Shown: positions 1-7,800 of the stretch, piece by piece
Numbering within the stretch: position 1 is the first letter of the stretch
Layout: each line of letters opens with the position of its first letter
Assembly: GCA_964608495.1 (NCBI GenBank)
Contig: CAZSOQ010000108.1
Coordinates: 1 to 17,043 of the forward strand
Length of the DNA: 17,043 nucleotides
Origin: JAKORR01 sp964608495
Lineage (GTDB): Bacteria; Armatimonadota; Zipacnadia; Zipacnadales; FEN-943
Direction of reading: 5' to 3'
The notes under the pieces: generated by a model
What the model was told of the DNA's origin: nothing
The model's database searches: none
The model's input: only the letters and a program-made list of their open reading frames with translations
Made by a program: the position numbers and the translations under genes

Positions 1-537
1 GTGCATGCCCCCCCCACGGCCCCGGCAGTAACCCTCCTCCTTCCCCAGCAGCTCGGCCATGGTGCGGTTGAGGTGCACCTGGATAGCCCTCTCCAGGAGG
101 TCCGGGTCGTCCGGCGAAGCGTCCCAGCCGATCCCCCCAATGAACCTGACGAGCTCTTCAGGCCCCTGGGGCAGCAGGGCGAAGTAGCCCTTCGCAATCG
201 AGTGACCGTGGCCGCGGTGGGTGCTCGTGATGTAGTCAGTGGGACGGATGGCCGAGATGGCGCCGCCGGCCACGGCCTCCTGGCCTATCGAGAGGTGGGT
301 GGCACCAACGAACTTGAAGCCCGGCAGCGGCTTGAACCGCCCCTGCTTGAGCTGCACGACCATCTCCTCGAAGGCGCGGACGTAGAGGATCGCCTGGTAC
401 AGGTGCATCGCGTCGTCGCGCGTCAGGCCGCTCTGCATGGCCTGCTGCAGGTTCCCCTGCCAGCGGAAGAGCGGGATGGAGCCAAGATCCATCGCTCCGG
501 GCTCGAACACCGGGCAAACGTTAACGTCTCTGGGCAC
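1..537 (-). CDS. Pyruvate/2-oxoacid dehydrogenase E1 component alpha subunit, N-terminal part (cut by window edge)
   Basis: The visible 179 residues match the thiamine-diphosphate E1 alpha family (PdhA/AcoA type). With E1 beta this subunit decarboxylates pyruvate or a related 2-oxoacid and passes the acyl group to lipoyl-E2 in the cytoplasm. Family marks are the GQEA stretch (residues 85-88), DYITSTHRGHGH (101-112), where the THRGHGH histidines contribute to the active site, and MAELLGKEEGYCRGRGGGMH (160-179). The GDG...NN cofactor motif lies beyond the left edge. I chose the GTG at 537 because it directly follows an in-frame TGA and has AAGGTG 7 nt upstream; an ATG at 492 is the alternative. 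The gene starts 30 nt after the stop of the FAD oxidoreductase, so co-transcription is likely. About 38 extra residues separate the HRGHGH motif from the AELLGK motif compared with short PdhA forms. Whether the substrate is pyruvate, acetoin or a branched-chain oxoacid cannot be told from this part. Confidence 0.9.
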   Translation of the reverse strand, partial: MPRDVNVCPVFEPGAMDLGSIPLFRWQGNLQQAMQSGLTRDDAMHLYQAILYVRAFEEMVVQLKQGRFKPLPGFKFVGATHLSIGQEAVAGGAISAIRPTDYITSTHRGHGHSIAKGYFALLPQGPEELVRFIGGIGWDASPDDPDLLERAIQVHLNRTMAELLGKEEGYCRGRGGGMH

Positions 538-567
538 TCAGTATCACCTTCCAGCAACTCTCTGGTC

Positions 568-2919
568 TCAGGATCGGCCGGGACCGGCCGCCGTCACCTC
601 TCGCAGTCGGATGATCCCATCGGCGCGGGACCCTGTCGGGAACCAAAGCCTAAGGCGGCGCGTGGTAACGGCCGCAAAGGGCACTCGCACTGTCACAGCA
701 TCGGGTTCGGCTGAGGCCAGTGGTCGCCATTCGCCTTCCAGGCGGGCCTGAATCTCGACCTCGCGAGGTACGTAGCTGATCTCCGTGCCCTGGCCGTTCG
801 GCGGCCAGAAGTACAGAGTCACCGCGCTCAGGGTGGTCGGGCGCGGGAACTGCAACTCCAGCCAATGGGGACCCTGGGCCTCGTCCGACACCCACCGGCT
901 ATCCGAGCCGACCGCCACAAGGCCGTCAATCGCCCCTTCGGCGCTATCAGGATAGCCGGGGTGGTACGAGTCGGCAAGGGCCACCGTGCCGTTAGCCCGC
1001 AGGGCCGGGTTGTCCTCAACGCGCTGCCAGGCTTGCGGCAGGGCTCCGGCCCTCTCGAGCTGCGCCCTCACCTCGCGCCCATCAAGCCGGCGTGGCGACA
1101 CCCCTCGCAGGTGGCACAGAGCGGCGGCCGTCCCAGCCGCCTCTCCCAGAGCCATCGTCGTCCCCATCACCCGCAGGCTACCGTGCGCCACATGGTCGGC
1201 CGAGATGGGCCGCCCCGCCACCAGCAGGCCTTCCACGTCCCTGGGCACCAGACAGCGATAGGGGATCTCATAGGGCGCCCGCAGGCGGGCTCCGGCCGCG
1301 TCGCCCGTGCCATCGGCGGCGTGGATGTCCACGGGGTAGAAGCCGCGCGCGATGCCGTCCTCGAAGCCGGCCGCTCCCAGTACGTCGCGTGCCGTCAGCA
1401 CGTACTCGCCCACCACGCGCCGACTCTCGCGCACGCCCACGTAGCTCGCGCTGCTCACCAGATAGCACTCCTCGCAGCCGGGCACGTATCGCCGGAAGAA
1501 CTCCACGAGCTGCCAGGCCACCTCGAAGGCCTGCACGTGCGCATAGGTCAGGTCGGCGGGATTCAGCGGGTCCACGGCGCCGACATTCACGCAGTTCACG
1601 TTGATCACGCCGTGGGGGCCCGAGATGACCTTCTCGCAGTAGGCCCCGCCGGCGAAGCGGAGACTGAAGTTGCCCTCGGCCTTCGCGACGTCCACGTAAG
1701 GCTGGGTGCTGCCGCCCCGAGGGGCCCCGGGGAACTGGTCGGTGTCCACGTTGCCGAGGAGGAACATCAGCGTCATCGTCTGGGTGAGCTCGTCGCGCCC
1801 GCGCCCGATCTGGAAGGGAGCGCCCGCTCGTGCAGCGATGTCCGCGTCGCCGGTGCAGTCAACCACGATGGCCGCCCGCAGCGCCTGGAAGCCCGCCTTG
1901 CTGTGCACAGTCAGTCCGGTGATTCGCCGCCCGTCCATGAGGGGAGCCACCGCCGTCGTGTACAACAGCAGCCGGGCTCCCGAGTCCTTGAGCATCGCCA
2001 GCAGTACAGCCTTCATCACCTCGGGATGGCGCTGCTGGTCCGGGCCGCCACGCTCGTCGAGAGCTGCGAGGAACTCGCTCACCAGCCCACCGGCCAGTTC
2101 GGGACGCACGGCCGGGGGGACGTACCCGCTTGTGGCCATGCCGCCCACCGCGCCGGACTGCTCCACCAGGACTACCCGGGCTCCCTGCCGCGCCGCAGCC
2201 ACGGCAGCAGCCACGCCGGCCAGGCCTCCTCCGGCCACCAGCACGTCGGTCTCCGCCACCACGGGCACCTTCATGCCGGACCAGCGGAGGCAGCCCAGCT
2301 CGCCAAGCTTGGGCGCGATGGCCGCGGCCGGGCCGAGAGCCCGCTCGCGGGGTTCCACAGGAGGAAGGCCGGGAGCGGGCCCGTCCCAGTCCACGACGAT
2401 GCGGTCCACGAGGATCTCGGTCAGCCGCCCCGCCTGACCGGCGGACGGCCGCAAGACCAAGCCCTGAACCCTGGCCAGATCGGCTCCCGCGTCGCGCACG
2501 GCCCCGGGGTCGAGGGCCACGGTCCGCCAGTGCCCCGCCGACAGCACGGCGTGGCGCCCGTAGCTGCCCGCAGGCGTCCGCACCTCGATCTCCAGTGACA
2601 GCAGAGCCGGGCCGGGGTTGTAGACGCGAAGCCTCACGCCCAGGGACCGGGTCCAGTCGCTGGGCAGGCTGCCCACGGGCCGTGCGGCAAGGAAGACACC
2701 TGGACGGGCCGCAGCTTTGGGGCCGCCCACGAAGAGGAGCTTCATGACCCTTCCCCGCCCGTCCGGACCCTCGGTCAACTCGGCGTAGGCCGAGGACACG
2801 TGCCCGACGGCAAGGCCCACGTCCTGCGCGGTTGTGAACCCGGTGAGTGTGCTGTCCGCCCGGACTGGCGCCAGGGGCGCGGCAAGCGCCACAGCCGCCA
2901 CCAAGAGACGCCAAGACAT
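568..2919 (-). CDS. Secreted FAD-dependent oxidoreductase (FAD_oxidored type) with C-terminal F5/8 type C-like domain
   Basis: A 783-aa protein of four parts. Residues 1-21 are a signal peptide (MSWRLLVAAVALAAPLAPVRA). Residues about 25-180 form a beta-rich region resembling a carbohydrate-binding jelly roll. Residues about 218-635 are the FAD module, with a Rossmann GGGLAG at 230-235, acidic E253 at the end of the second strand, DCTGDAD at 354-360 and the C-terminal FAD contact region LLVAGRPIS at 565-573. Residues about 640-780 are an F5/8 type C (discoidin)-like domain. Proteins of this build are flavoenzymes of unknown substrate, often in polysaccharide-degrading bacteria, so oxidation of a sugar or glycan-linked group outside the cytoplasm is inference. 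The ATG at 2919 has GGGAGG 12 nt upstream. A GTG at 2955 has GGGGAG 6 nt upstream and would add an MRR-start n-region, which matters because folded flavoproteins usually leave by Tat. It lies between the response regulator and E1 alpha on the same strand. Confidence 0.85.
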   Translation of the reverse strand: MSWRLLVAAVALAAPLAPVRADSTLTGFTTAQDVGLAVGHVSSAYAELTEGPDGRGRVMKLLFVGGPKAAARPGVFLAARPVGSLPSDWTRSLGVRLRVYNPGPALLSLEIEVRTPAGSYGRHAVLSAGHWRTVALDPGAVRDAGADLARVQGLVLRPSAGQAGRLTEILVDRIVVDWDGPAPGLPPVEPRERALGPAAAIAPKLGELGCLRWSGMKVPVVAETDVLVAGGGLAGVAAAVAAARQGARVVLVEQSGAVGGMATSGYVPPAVRPELAGGLVSEFLAALDERGGPDQQRHPEVMKAVLLAMLKDSGARLLLYTTAVAPLMDGRRITGLTVHSKAGFQALRAAIVVDCTGDADIAARAGAPFQIGRGRDELTQTMTLMFLLGNVDTDQFPGAPRGGSTQPYVDVAKAEGNFSLRFAGGAYCEKVISGPHGVINVNCVNVGAVDPLNPADLTYAHVQAFEVAWQLVEFFRRYVPGCEECYLVSSASYVGVRESRRVVGEYVLTARDVLGAAGFEDGIARGFYPVDIHAADGTGDAAGARLRAPYEIPYRCLVPRDVEGLLVAGRPISADHVAHGSLRVMGTTMALGEAAGTAAALCHLRGVSPRRLDGREVRAQLERAGALPQAWQRVEDNPALRANGTVALADSYHPGYPDSAEGAIDGLVAVGSDSRWVSDEAQGPHWLELQFPRPTTLSAVTLYFWPPNGQGTEISYVPREVEIQARLEGEWRPLASAEPDAVTVRVPFAAVTTRRLRLWFPTGSRADGIIRLREVTAAGPGRS

Positions 2920-3035
2920 CAGTATGAGTGGCCTCCCGGAGACTGCCCGGCGCACATGATACTCCCCGCCCCTTGGGTCCGCCAAGCAGCGGCACGAAGC
3001 GCAACGAGGTGCTTGGGCCTTGCGGGGAGGTAAGC

Positions 3036-3746
3036 CTACTGACGGGCTCGTGGGGGGGTAACCAGCCCCTCCGCTACGGCGATCGCGGCCGCATGCGCCT
3101 TGTCCCTGGCTCCGAGCTTGTCACAGATGCTTCGCGCGACCTGCTTTATCTGGCTCGTACTGACGAACAGCGCCTCGGCTATCTCCTGGTACTTGTGGCC
3201 GTGGGCGATCATGGCCAGGACTTCGCGCTCGCGCTGGGTCAGTCTCAGTCGGTCGGCAGCCTGGGCCTGGGCCTCCTCGGACGGCCCGCCCTCGCTGGCG
3301 CCCGCCATGGCGTCCATAGCCTGCCGCGCCACCGCGGGCGATAGCCACCCGCCTCCCGCCGCCGCCGCCCGGATGGCGCTCACCAGCTCGTCGGGCCTGC
3401 TCGCCTTGAGGAGGTAGCCACTGGCACCAGCCTTCGCGGCCCTGCTCAGCATCTCCTCGTCCTCGTGCATCGTCAGCACGAGCACCGCGGCCTCAGGACA
3501 GGCGGCGCGGATCAGCCTCGTGCCCTCCAACCCGTCGGGCTGGTCGTGCCCGAGGGAGATGTCCATAAGCACGACGTGGGGACTGCTGCTCCGGACGGCC
3601 TCAGTCAGGCCTGCGACGGCATCGGCCTCGCCGACGACTTCGATGCCCGGCTTCGACCTCAGCAAGGCCTTGAGACTGTCGCGTAGCAGAGCGTGGTCAT
3701 CAACGATGAACACGCGTATTGCGGGCCCACTGTTCCCCAAGGGCAT
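3036..3746 (-). CDS. NarL/FixJ-family response regulator with LuxR-type HTH
   Basis: A 236-aa cytoplasmic DNA-binding regulator. The receiver domain shows the acidic pair in VFIVDDH (residues 13-19), the phospho-accepting Asp in VLMDISL (D62), Thr in LVLTMHE (T92) and the conserved Lys in YLLKAS (K114). A linker rich in Ala, Gly and Glu leads to a LuxR/GerE HTH at about residues 166-230, beginning LTQREREVLAMIAHG. All phosphorylation residues are present, so it should be switched by a histidine kinase. The ATG at 3746 has AGGGAG 4 nt upstream. A TTG at 3818 would add 24 non-conserved residues and has no good ribosome site. It is divergent from the ATPase-like gene at 4050 and lies 116 nt upstream of the FAD oxidoreductase start, so it may control that gene, itself, or the divergent gene. 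No complete histidine kinase lies in the window. Confidence 0.93.
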   Translation of the reverse strand: MPLGNSGPAIRVFIVDDHALLRDSLKALLRSKPGIEVVGEADAVAGLTEAVRSSSPHVVLMDISLGHDQPDGLEGTRLIRAACPEAAVLVLTMHEDEEMLSRAAKAGASGYLLKASRPDELVSAIRAAAAGGGWLSPAVARQAMDAMAGASEGGPSEEAQAQAADRLRLTQREREVLAMIAHGHKYQEIAEALFVSTSQIKQVARSICDKLGARDKAHAAAIAVAEGLVTPPRARQ

Positions 3747-3922
3747 CAAGCTCCCTAGCGCGCCACCCGCAAGAGCAGCCGGCTTCCCACCAGGGACGTC
3801 CGCTCCCACACTCTGCAAGCCAGCGCACTAGCCCCGTACCCTAAGTAGTATTACCGTGTTCTGCCGGCCTGTAAACGCTGTTCCTGGCGAGCCCGCCTAT
3901 ACCGTCTTCCTGGCGCGGCGAG

Positions 3923-3980
3923 GGTGCACCAAAGTACAGGCGTAGCCAGCATAAACGGTGCCAAAGTCTGTACAGACGTA
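3923..3980. promoter_or_regulatory. Imperfect tandem direct repeat with 12-bp palindrome: candidate operator
   Basis: Two related elements lie in the 303-bp divergent intergenic region. Copy 1 (3923-3944) reads GGTGCACCAAAGT then ACAGGCGTA. Copy 2 (3957-3980) reads GGTGCCAAAGT, then CTGTACAGACGTA. The starts are 34 bp apart, about three helical turns. Copy 2 contains the perfect palindrome GTCTGTACAGAC (3966-3977), followed by the overlapping self-complementary ACGTACGT (3976-3983). LuxR-type regulators bind as dimers to short inverted or tandem sites, so these could be sites for the adjacent response regulator. That assignment is inference. Confidence 0.45.
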
Positions 3981-4005
3981 CGTAGGGCTCCTGGCGCCCC
4001 GGCGG

Positions 4006-4011
4006 TATACT
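4006..4011 (+). promoter_or_regulatory. Candidate -10 element for the 4050 gene
   Basis: TATACT within CGGTATACT lies 38 nt before the ATG at 4050. No convincing TTGACA-like -35 occurs at 16-18 nt spacing, so the promoter may be activator-dependent or use an alternative sigma factor. A similar CGGTATA occurs on the opposite strand (3898-3904), pointing toward the response regulator, which would make a divergent promoter pair flanking the tandem repeat. Confidence 0.35.
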
Positions 4012-4049
4012 TTCCATAGAAGCGGGGCGCTCATCTCGGAGGTCCACGC

Positions 4050-4685
4050 ATGCAGCGTCGGTCCGACGGGCCAACTCAGAGTTCGGTCGGTCCTGGGTGG
4101 CTTGATCCCGACGTATACCCCGTATCCATAGCCGAAGGCGGTCGGAGTTGGGGCGCGACTGGAGTCGTGGAGGAGCTTAGCGGCGGCACCGCAACACCTG
4201 GTGTACGTTGGAGAGACAGCAAGGTCACGGCAACATCCATACCGGAAGTGGTGGCACAGCTCCTAGAGATGACCCAGCCGTGGTGGGCGGATCGAGGCGT
4301 TGGGGCGGACATCCAGCTCGGGAACGGCCCACCTCTGACAGTGGCCCCTCACAGACTGCTAGGGCCTTTGGTCAACGTGGTAGTAGCCCTCGCTGGCCGT
4401 TTGGGCGCGGGCGACAGGCTGCGGCTTGCCACGTGGCACAGCGACTCCGGGGTCCATATCCTGGTCAGCACTGATACAGTAGGATCGCCCGGCCAGTCGC
4501 CGTCTCCCGAGCCGGAACAGAGAGCGGTACGCTCCCGGCTTGCCATGGCAAGAGCCGCACTGGGCAGGATTGACGGCCGGCTCTGCTACTCTGAGGCAGA
4601 GGGCAGCCTGGAGGTCGTCGTCCCCACGTCCAGCGACGGCCGCAGTCCCGGCGCGAAGGTCGCCCAGCGATCCGCGTTGCGCTAG
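4050..4685 (+). CDS. Degenerate histidine-kinase-like ATPase domain protein (putative)
   Basis: A 211-aa soluble protein without signal peptide or membrane segment. Residues about 62-193 follow the order of a HATPase_c fold. An N-box-like helix (HRLLGPLVNVVVALAG, 101-116) is followed by a strand (RLRLATW, then GVHILVSTD) and a last helix plus hairpin (LAMARAALGRIDGRLCYSEA, 164-183) ending EGSLEVVVP, the usual kinase C-terminus. The ATP-binding residues look lost: Ala113 stands where the Mg-binding Asn is expected, the G1 box DxGxG is only D142-T-V-G, and the G2 glycines are replaced by RSRL (161-164). There is no phospho-accepting His domain. The first 60 residues are not recognisable. The ATG at 4050 has GGAGGT about 7 nt upstream. 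It is divergent from the response regulator, so a regulatory partner role (a non-catalytic kinase relative or anti-sigma-like protein) is plausible. The fold call rests on pattern and length only. Confidence 0.55.
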   Translation: MQRRSDGPTQSSVGPGWLDPDVYPVSIAEGGRSWGATGVVEELSGGTATPGVRWRDSKVTATSIPEVVAQLLEMTQPWWADRGVGADIQLGNGPPLTVAPHRLLGPLVNVVVALAGRLGAGDRLRLATWHSDSGVHILVSTDTVGSPGQSPSPEPEQRAVRSRLAMARAALGRIDGRLCYSEAEGSLEVVVPTSSDGRSPGAKVAQRSALR

Positions 4686-4692
4686 GCCCGCC

Positions 4693-4726
4693 CAGGTGTC
4701 GCGCCGGCCGGCCCGGCGCCCACCTG
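4693..4726 (+). terminator. GC-rich hairpin after the ATPase-like gene
   Basis: CAGGTG (4693-4698) pairs with CACCTG (4721-4726), and GCGCCGG (4701-4707) pairs with CCGGCGC (4713-4719). This gives a 13-bp stem with a small internal bulge and a 5-nt loop, 8 nt after the stop codon at 4685. It is not followed by a T-run, so intrinsic termination is uncertain; it could instead stabilise the mRNA 3' end. It lies 95 nt before the GH2 start. Confidence 0.45.
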
Positions 4727-4820
4727 CTTGTGTGCCCCCGGGGCTCCGGGCGGCGGAGCTCCCGTGGGTCCCCTCGCCTCGGAAGGACGCCCGCCCGCCA
4801 CGTCGAAGCCTCTTCCCACT

Positions 4821-7800
4821 ATGGGAATCCCTCGCTCTGCTCTTGCGGCTGCCTTGTTGTGCGTGATCGGTATGGGGACGGTCGGTGCGGCGCCGGCGGT
4901 TGGTGCCCAGCGAGGCTCGATCTGCCTCAACGGCGAGTGGCAATTCCAGGCGGCCGAACCCAACCTGAGCTTCCCGCCGTCGGGCCAGTGGGGCAAAACG
5001 CCCATCCGTGTGCCGAGCCCCTGGAACGTCAACTCCTTCTCGCGCGGGGACGGGGGCGACTTCGACTGCTTCCCTAGCTACCCCGCCGAGTGGGAGAGTG
5101 TCAATTGCGCCTGGCATCGGCGGGCCTTCAGTGTGCCGGCCGAATGGCGGGGCAGCCGAGCCTTCCTGCGCTTTGAGGCCGTCCACTACTGGGCCGACGT
5201 GTACGTCAACGGCCGCAAGGTGGGCTCGCATGAGGGCGGCTTCACCCCCTTCGAGCTGGACGTGACCGAAGCCGTCAGCTTCGGGGCGTCCAACGAGCTG
5301 GTCGTGGGCGTTCGCGATGCGTCCCACTACAAGGTCCGGGGCCGTTGTCCCTACGGCTGGGGGTCCTTCTGGGGCGGGCACATCAGGGGCATCTGGCAGG
5401 ACGTCTACCTCGTCGCCAGGCCCGCCGTCCACATCCGCGACGTGTTCGTCCGCACATCGGTCGAGAAACGCCTCCTCGAGGCGGACGTGACCGTGGTCAA
5501 CACGACGCAGCAGGCGCTGGACCTGGACCTTGCTGCCACCGTCGCCGACTGGCGGCCGTCCGGGGCGCCATCCGGCGAGCCGGTCCTGCGACTGCCGCGG
5601 TCCGGCCTGCACGTGCCGGCGGGCGGGCAAGCGACAGGGCAGCTTCGGCAGGACTGGCCCAAGGCACGGCTCTGGTGGCCCGATGACCCGCATCTCTACG
5701 TCCTGTCCTGCACGCTGCTGGGAGCGGACGGGCCCCTGGACGCCCTGGATACCCGGTTCGGCTTCCGGGAGTTCACGCTGCCCCCCGAGGGCGGCAAGTT
5801 CAAGCTCAACGGCGTCACCTGGAGCGGCCGCGGCGACGCCTGGCACTTCATGGGCATACCGCAGATGACGCCGGACTTCGCCGGGGCGTGGTACGCCATG
5901 GCCCGCCAGGCCCACGTCAACATCATCCGCCTCCATGCCCAGGTCTATCCCAGCTACTACCTGGCCGTGGCCGACGAGATGGGGATGCTGATCGTGGACG
6001 AGACATCGCTGTGGGGCTCCGCGCTGAACTTCTACTACGACGACGACTTCATGCGCCGGGGCCGTCAGCACGTACGCGAGCTGGTCCTGCGCGACCGGAA
6101 CCACCCCTCGGTCGTGGTCTGGAGCGTGGGCAACGAGATAGGCTACGACCCGCCCGGCCTCAACAATGCCCCGGACCGCGACTGGGTGTACGCGCGCTAT
6201 GCCGAGCTGGCCGGCGAGATGCGTACACTCGACCCCACGCGGCCGGTAAGCTGCGATGGGGACGGGAGCCTGCACGGGCGGCTCGACATCTATAGCCTCC
6301 ATTACCCCGGGCCTGGGAAGCCGAGCGCCGAGGCCCGGTTCTTCACCATCGGCGAGAGCGGCAGCATGTTCTACTCGACGCCGTCGCAGGTGGCCTACCG
6401 CATCGGCGAGCGGGCCTACCGAAGCTCTCTGGACAGGCTGGACGCGGTGGGGCTGGAGATGGCCGACAACATCGAGGGGTACCGCAAGTGGGCCGCTTAC
6501 GCCACGCCCTTCAACCTGCAGTGGTACGGACTCCAGCCTCTCCCCCTGGACCTGACCTTCACCTATGGCCGCCTGGACACGCCGGGCGCCAAGCCCGAGC
6601 GCATCGGGCCCTACTCCGCCACGCTCAACGCCGGGCGCGACCCGTCGCTGCCCGAGTACGAACCGAACCCTGTCTTCACGCACGTCGAGCGGGCCTTCGT
6701 GCCCATCCGCTTCTTCGTGGACCAGCGGGGCTGCAGCCTGTATGGCGGCAGGACGACGCGGCGGACGCTGTCGGTGCACAACGACGTGCTGCGCGATTCG
6801 CGGCTGCGCCTGGAATGGGCGCTGGAGCTGGACGGGCGCAAGGTCGCCGGTGATGGGGCCACTCTCGAGATGAAGGCGGGCGAGTACCGGCAGGTGGCTG
6901 TGGACCTCGCGCCACCGGCACTGCCCGAGATGGCGCCCGCCCTCTGGCGACTGTCCCTGGCCGAGGGCGGCACGACAGCCTTCGAGGAGACTCGGGCGCT
7001 CTTCATCTACCCGGCTCAGGGGGACAAGGCCAAGCCGGGCAGGCCCGCCGTGGTGTACGATCCGGCGGGCCGGGCCGCGGACCTGCCGGAGCTGGCGGGC
7101 CTGCCCAGAGTGGACGAGGTGGGACGGGCGCCGGACGGGTCCCTGCTCGTGGTCGGGCCGGGTGCTGGCCTGTCCGCCGAGGCTTCCGAGCAGCTTCTCG
7201 AGGCCGTGCGCGGGGGACTGCGGGCGCTGGTCCTGGAGGACAACTCGTGGCCTGCGGACGCGACGGCATCCTGGGCCCTGGGCGGCGGGAGCTACAGCCT
7301 GGCCTTCGCCAAGGTGCCGAGCCATCCGGTCCTCGGCGGACTCAGGCAAAGCCAGCTCGAGTACTGGGGCAGCGACGGCCAGGTCGGGAGCAGATGCTTC
7401 GAGGGCGTGCCTCCCTGCGACCTCGTGCCTGTGCTCACCTGCAGGGATGGGGAGGTAGCGGCGGCCGAGGTGACCGTCGGCCGGGGTCGTGCGATGGTCT
7501 TCGCGCTGCCACTGGCCGCGAAGGCCGCCGAGGAGCCGGCCGCTCGCGTCCTGCTGGGCAACGCCCTGCGTTACCTGGACGCGGCGGAGGAGCCGCGTGA
7601 GAGGCCTGCGGCGGTGCTGGGCCAGGTCGGCCGCTACCCCGCCACGGCCCTGCGGTCGCTCGGTCTGTCCCACGAGGACGCGACGGCGGACCAGACCCGG
7701 GTGTTGATCGCTGACGGCGGGCGCCCCATGGCCGCGCCCGACCTCGAGCGGGCGAGGGAGCTCCTGGCCGCGGGCGGCGATCTGCTGGTGCTGCGGGGAG

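Noticed and set aside
1..714. Plus-strand open frame at the left edge
   Set aside because: It is antisense to E1 alpha, whose minus-strand reading has the THRGHGH and RGRGGGMH family motifs; the plus-strand product has no recognisable features.
865..2598. Plus-strand open frame of 577 codons across the FAD oxidoreductase
   Set aside because: Low-complexity His/Arg/Gly-rich translation without motifs; the minus strand carries a clear FAD Rossmann fold and signal peptide over the same bases.
3841..4074. 77-codon minus-strand open frame in the divergent intergenic region
   Set aside because: No ribosome site, poor third-position bias and overlap with the start of the 4050 gene; the region reads better as a regulatory segment.
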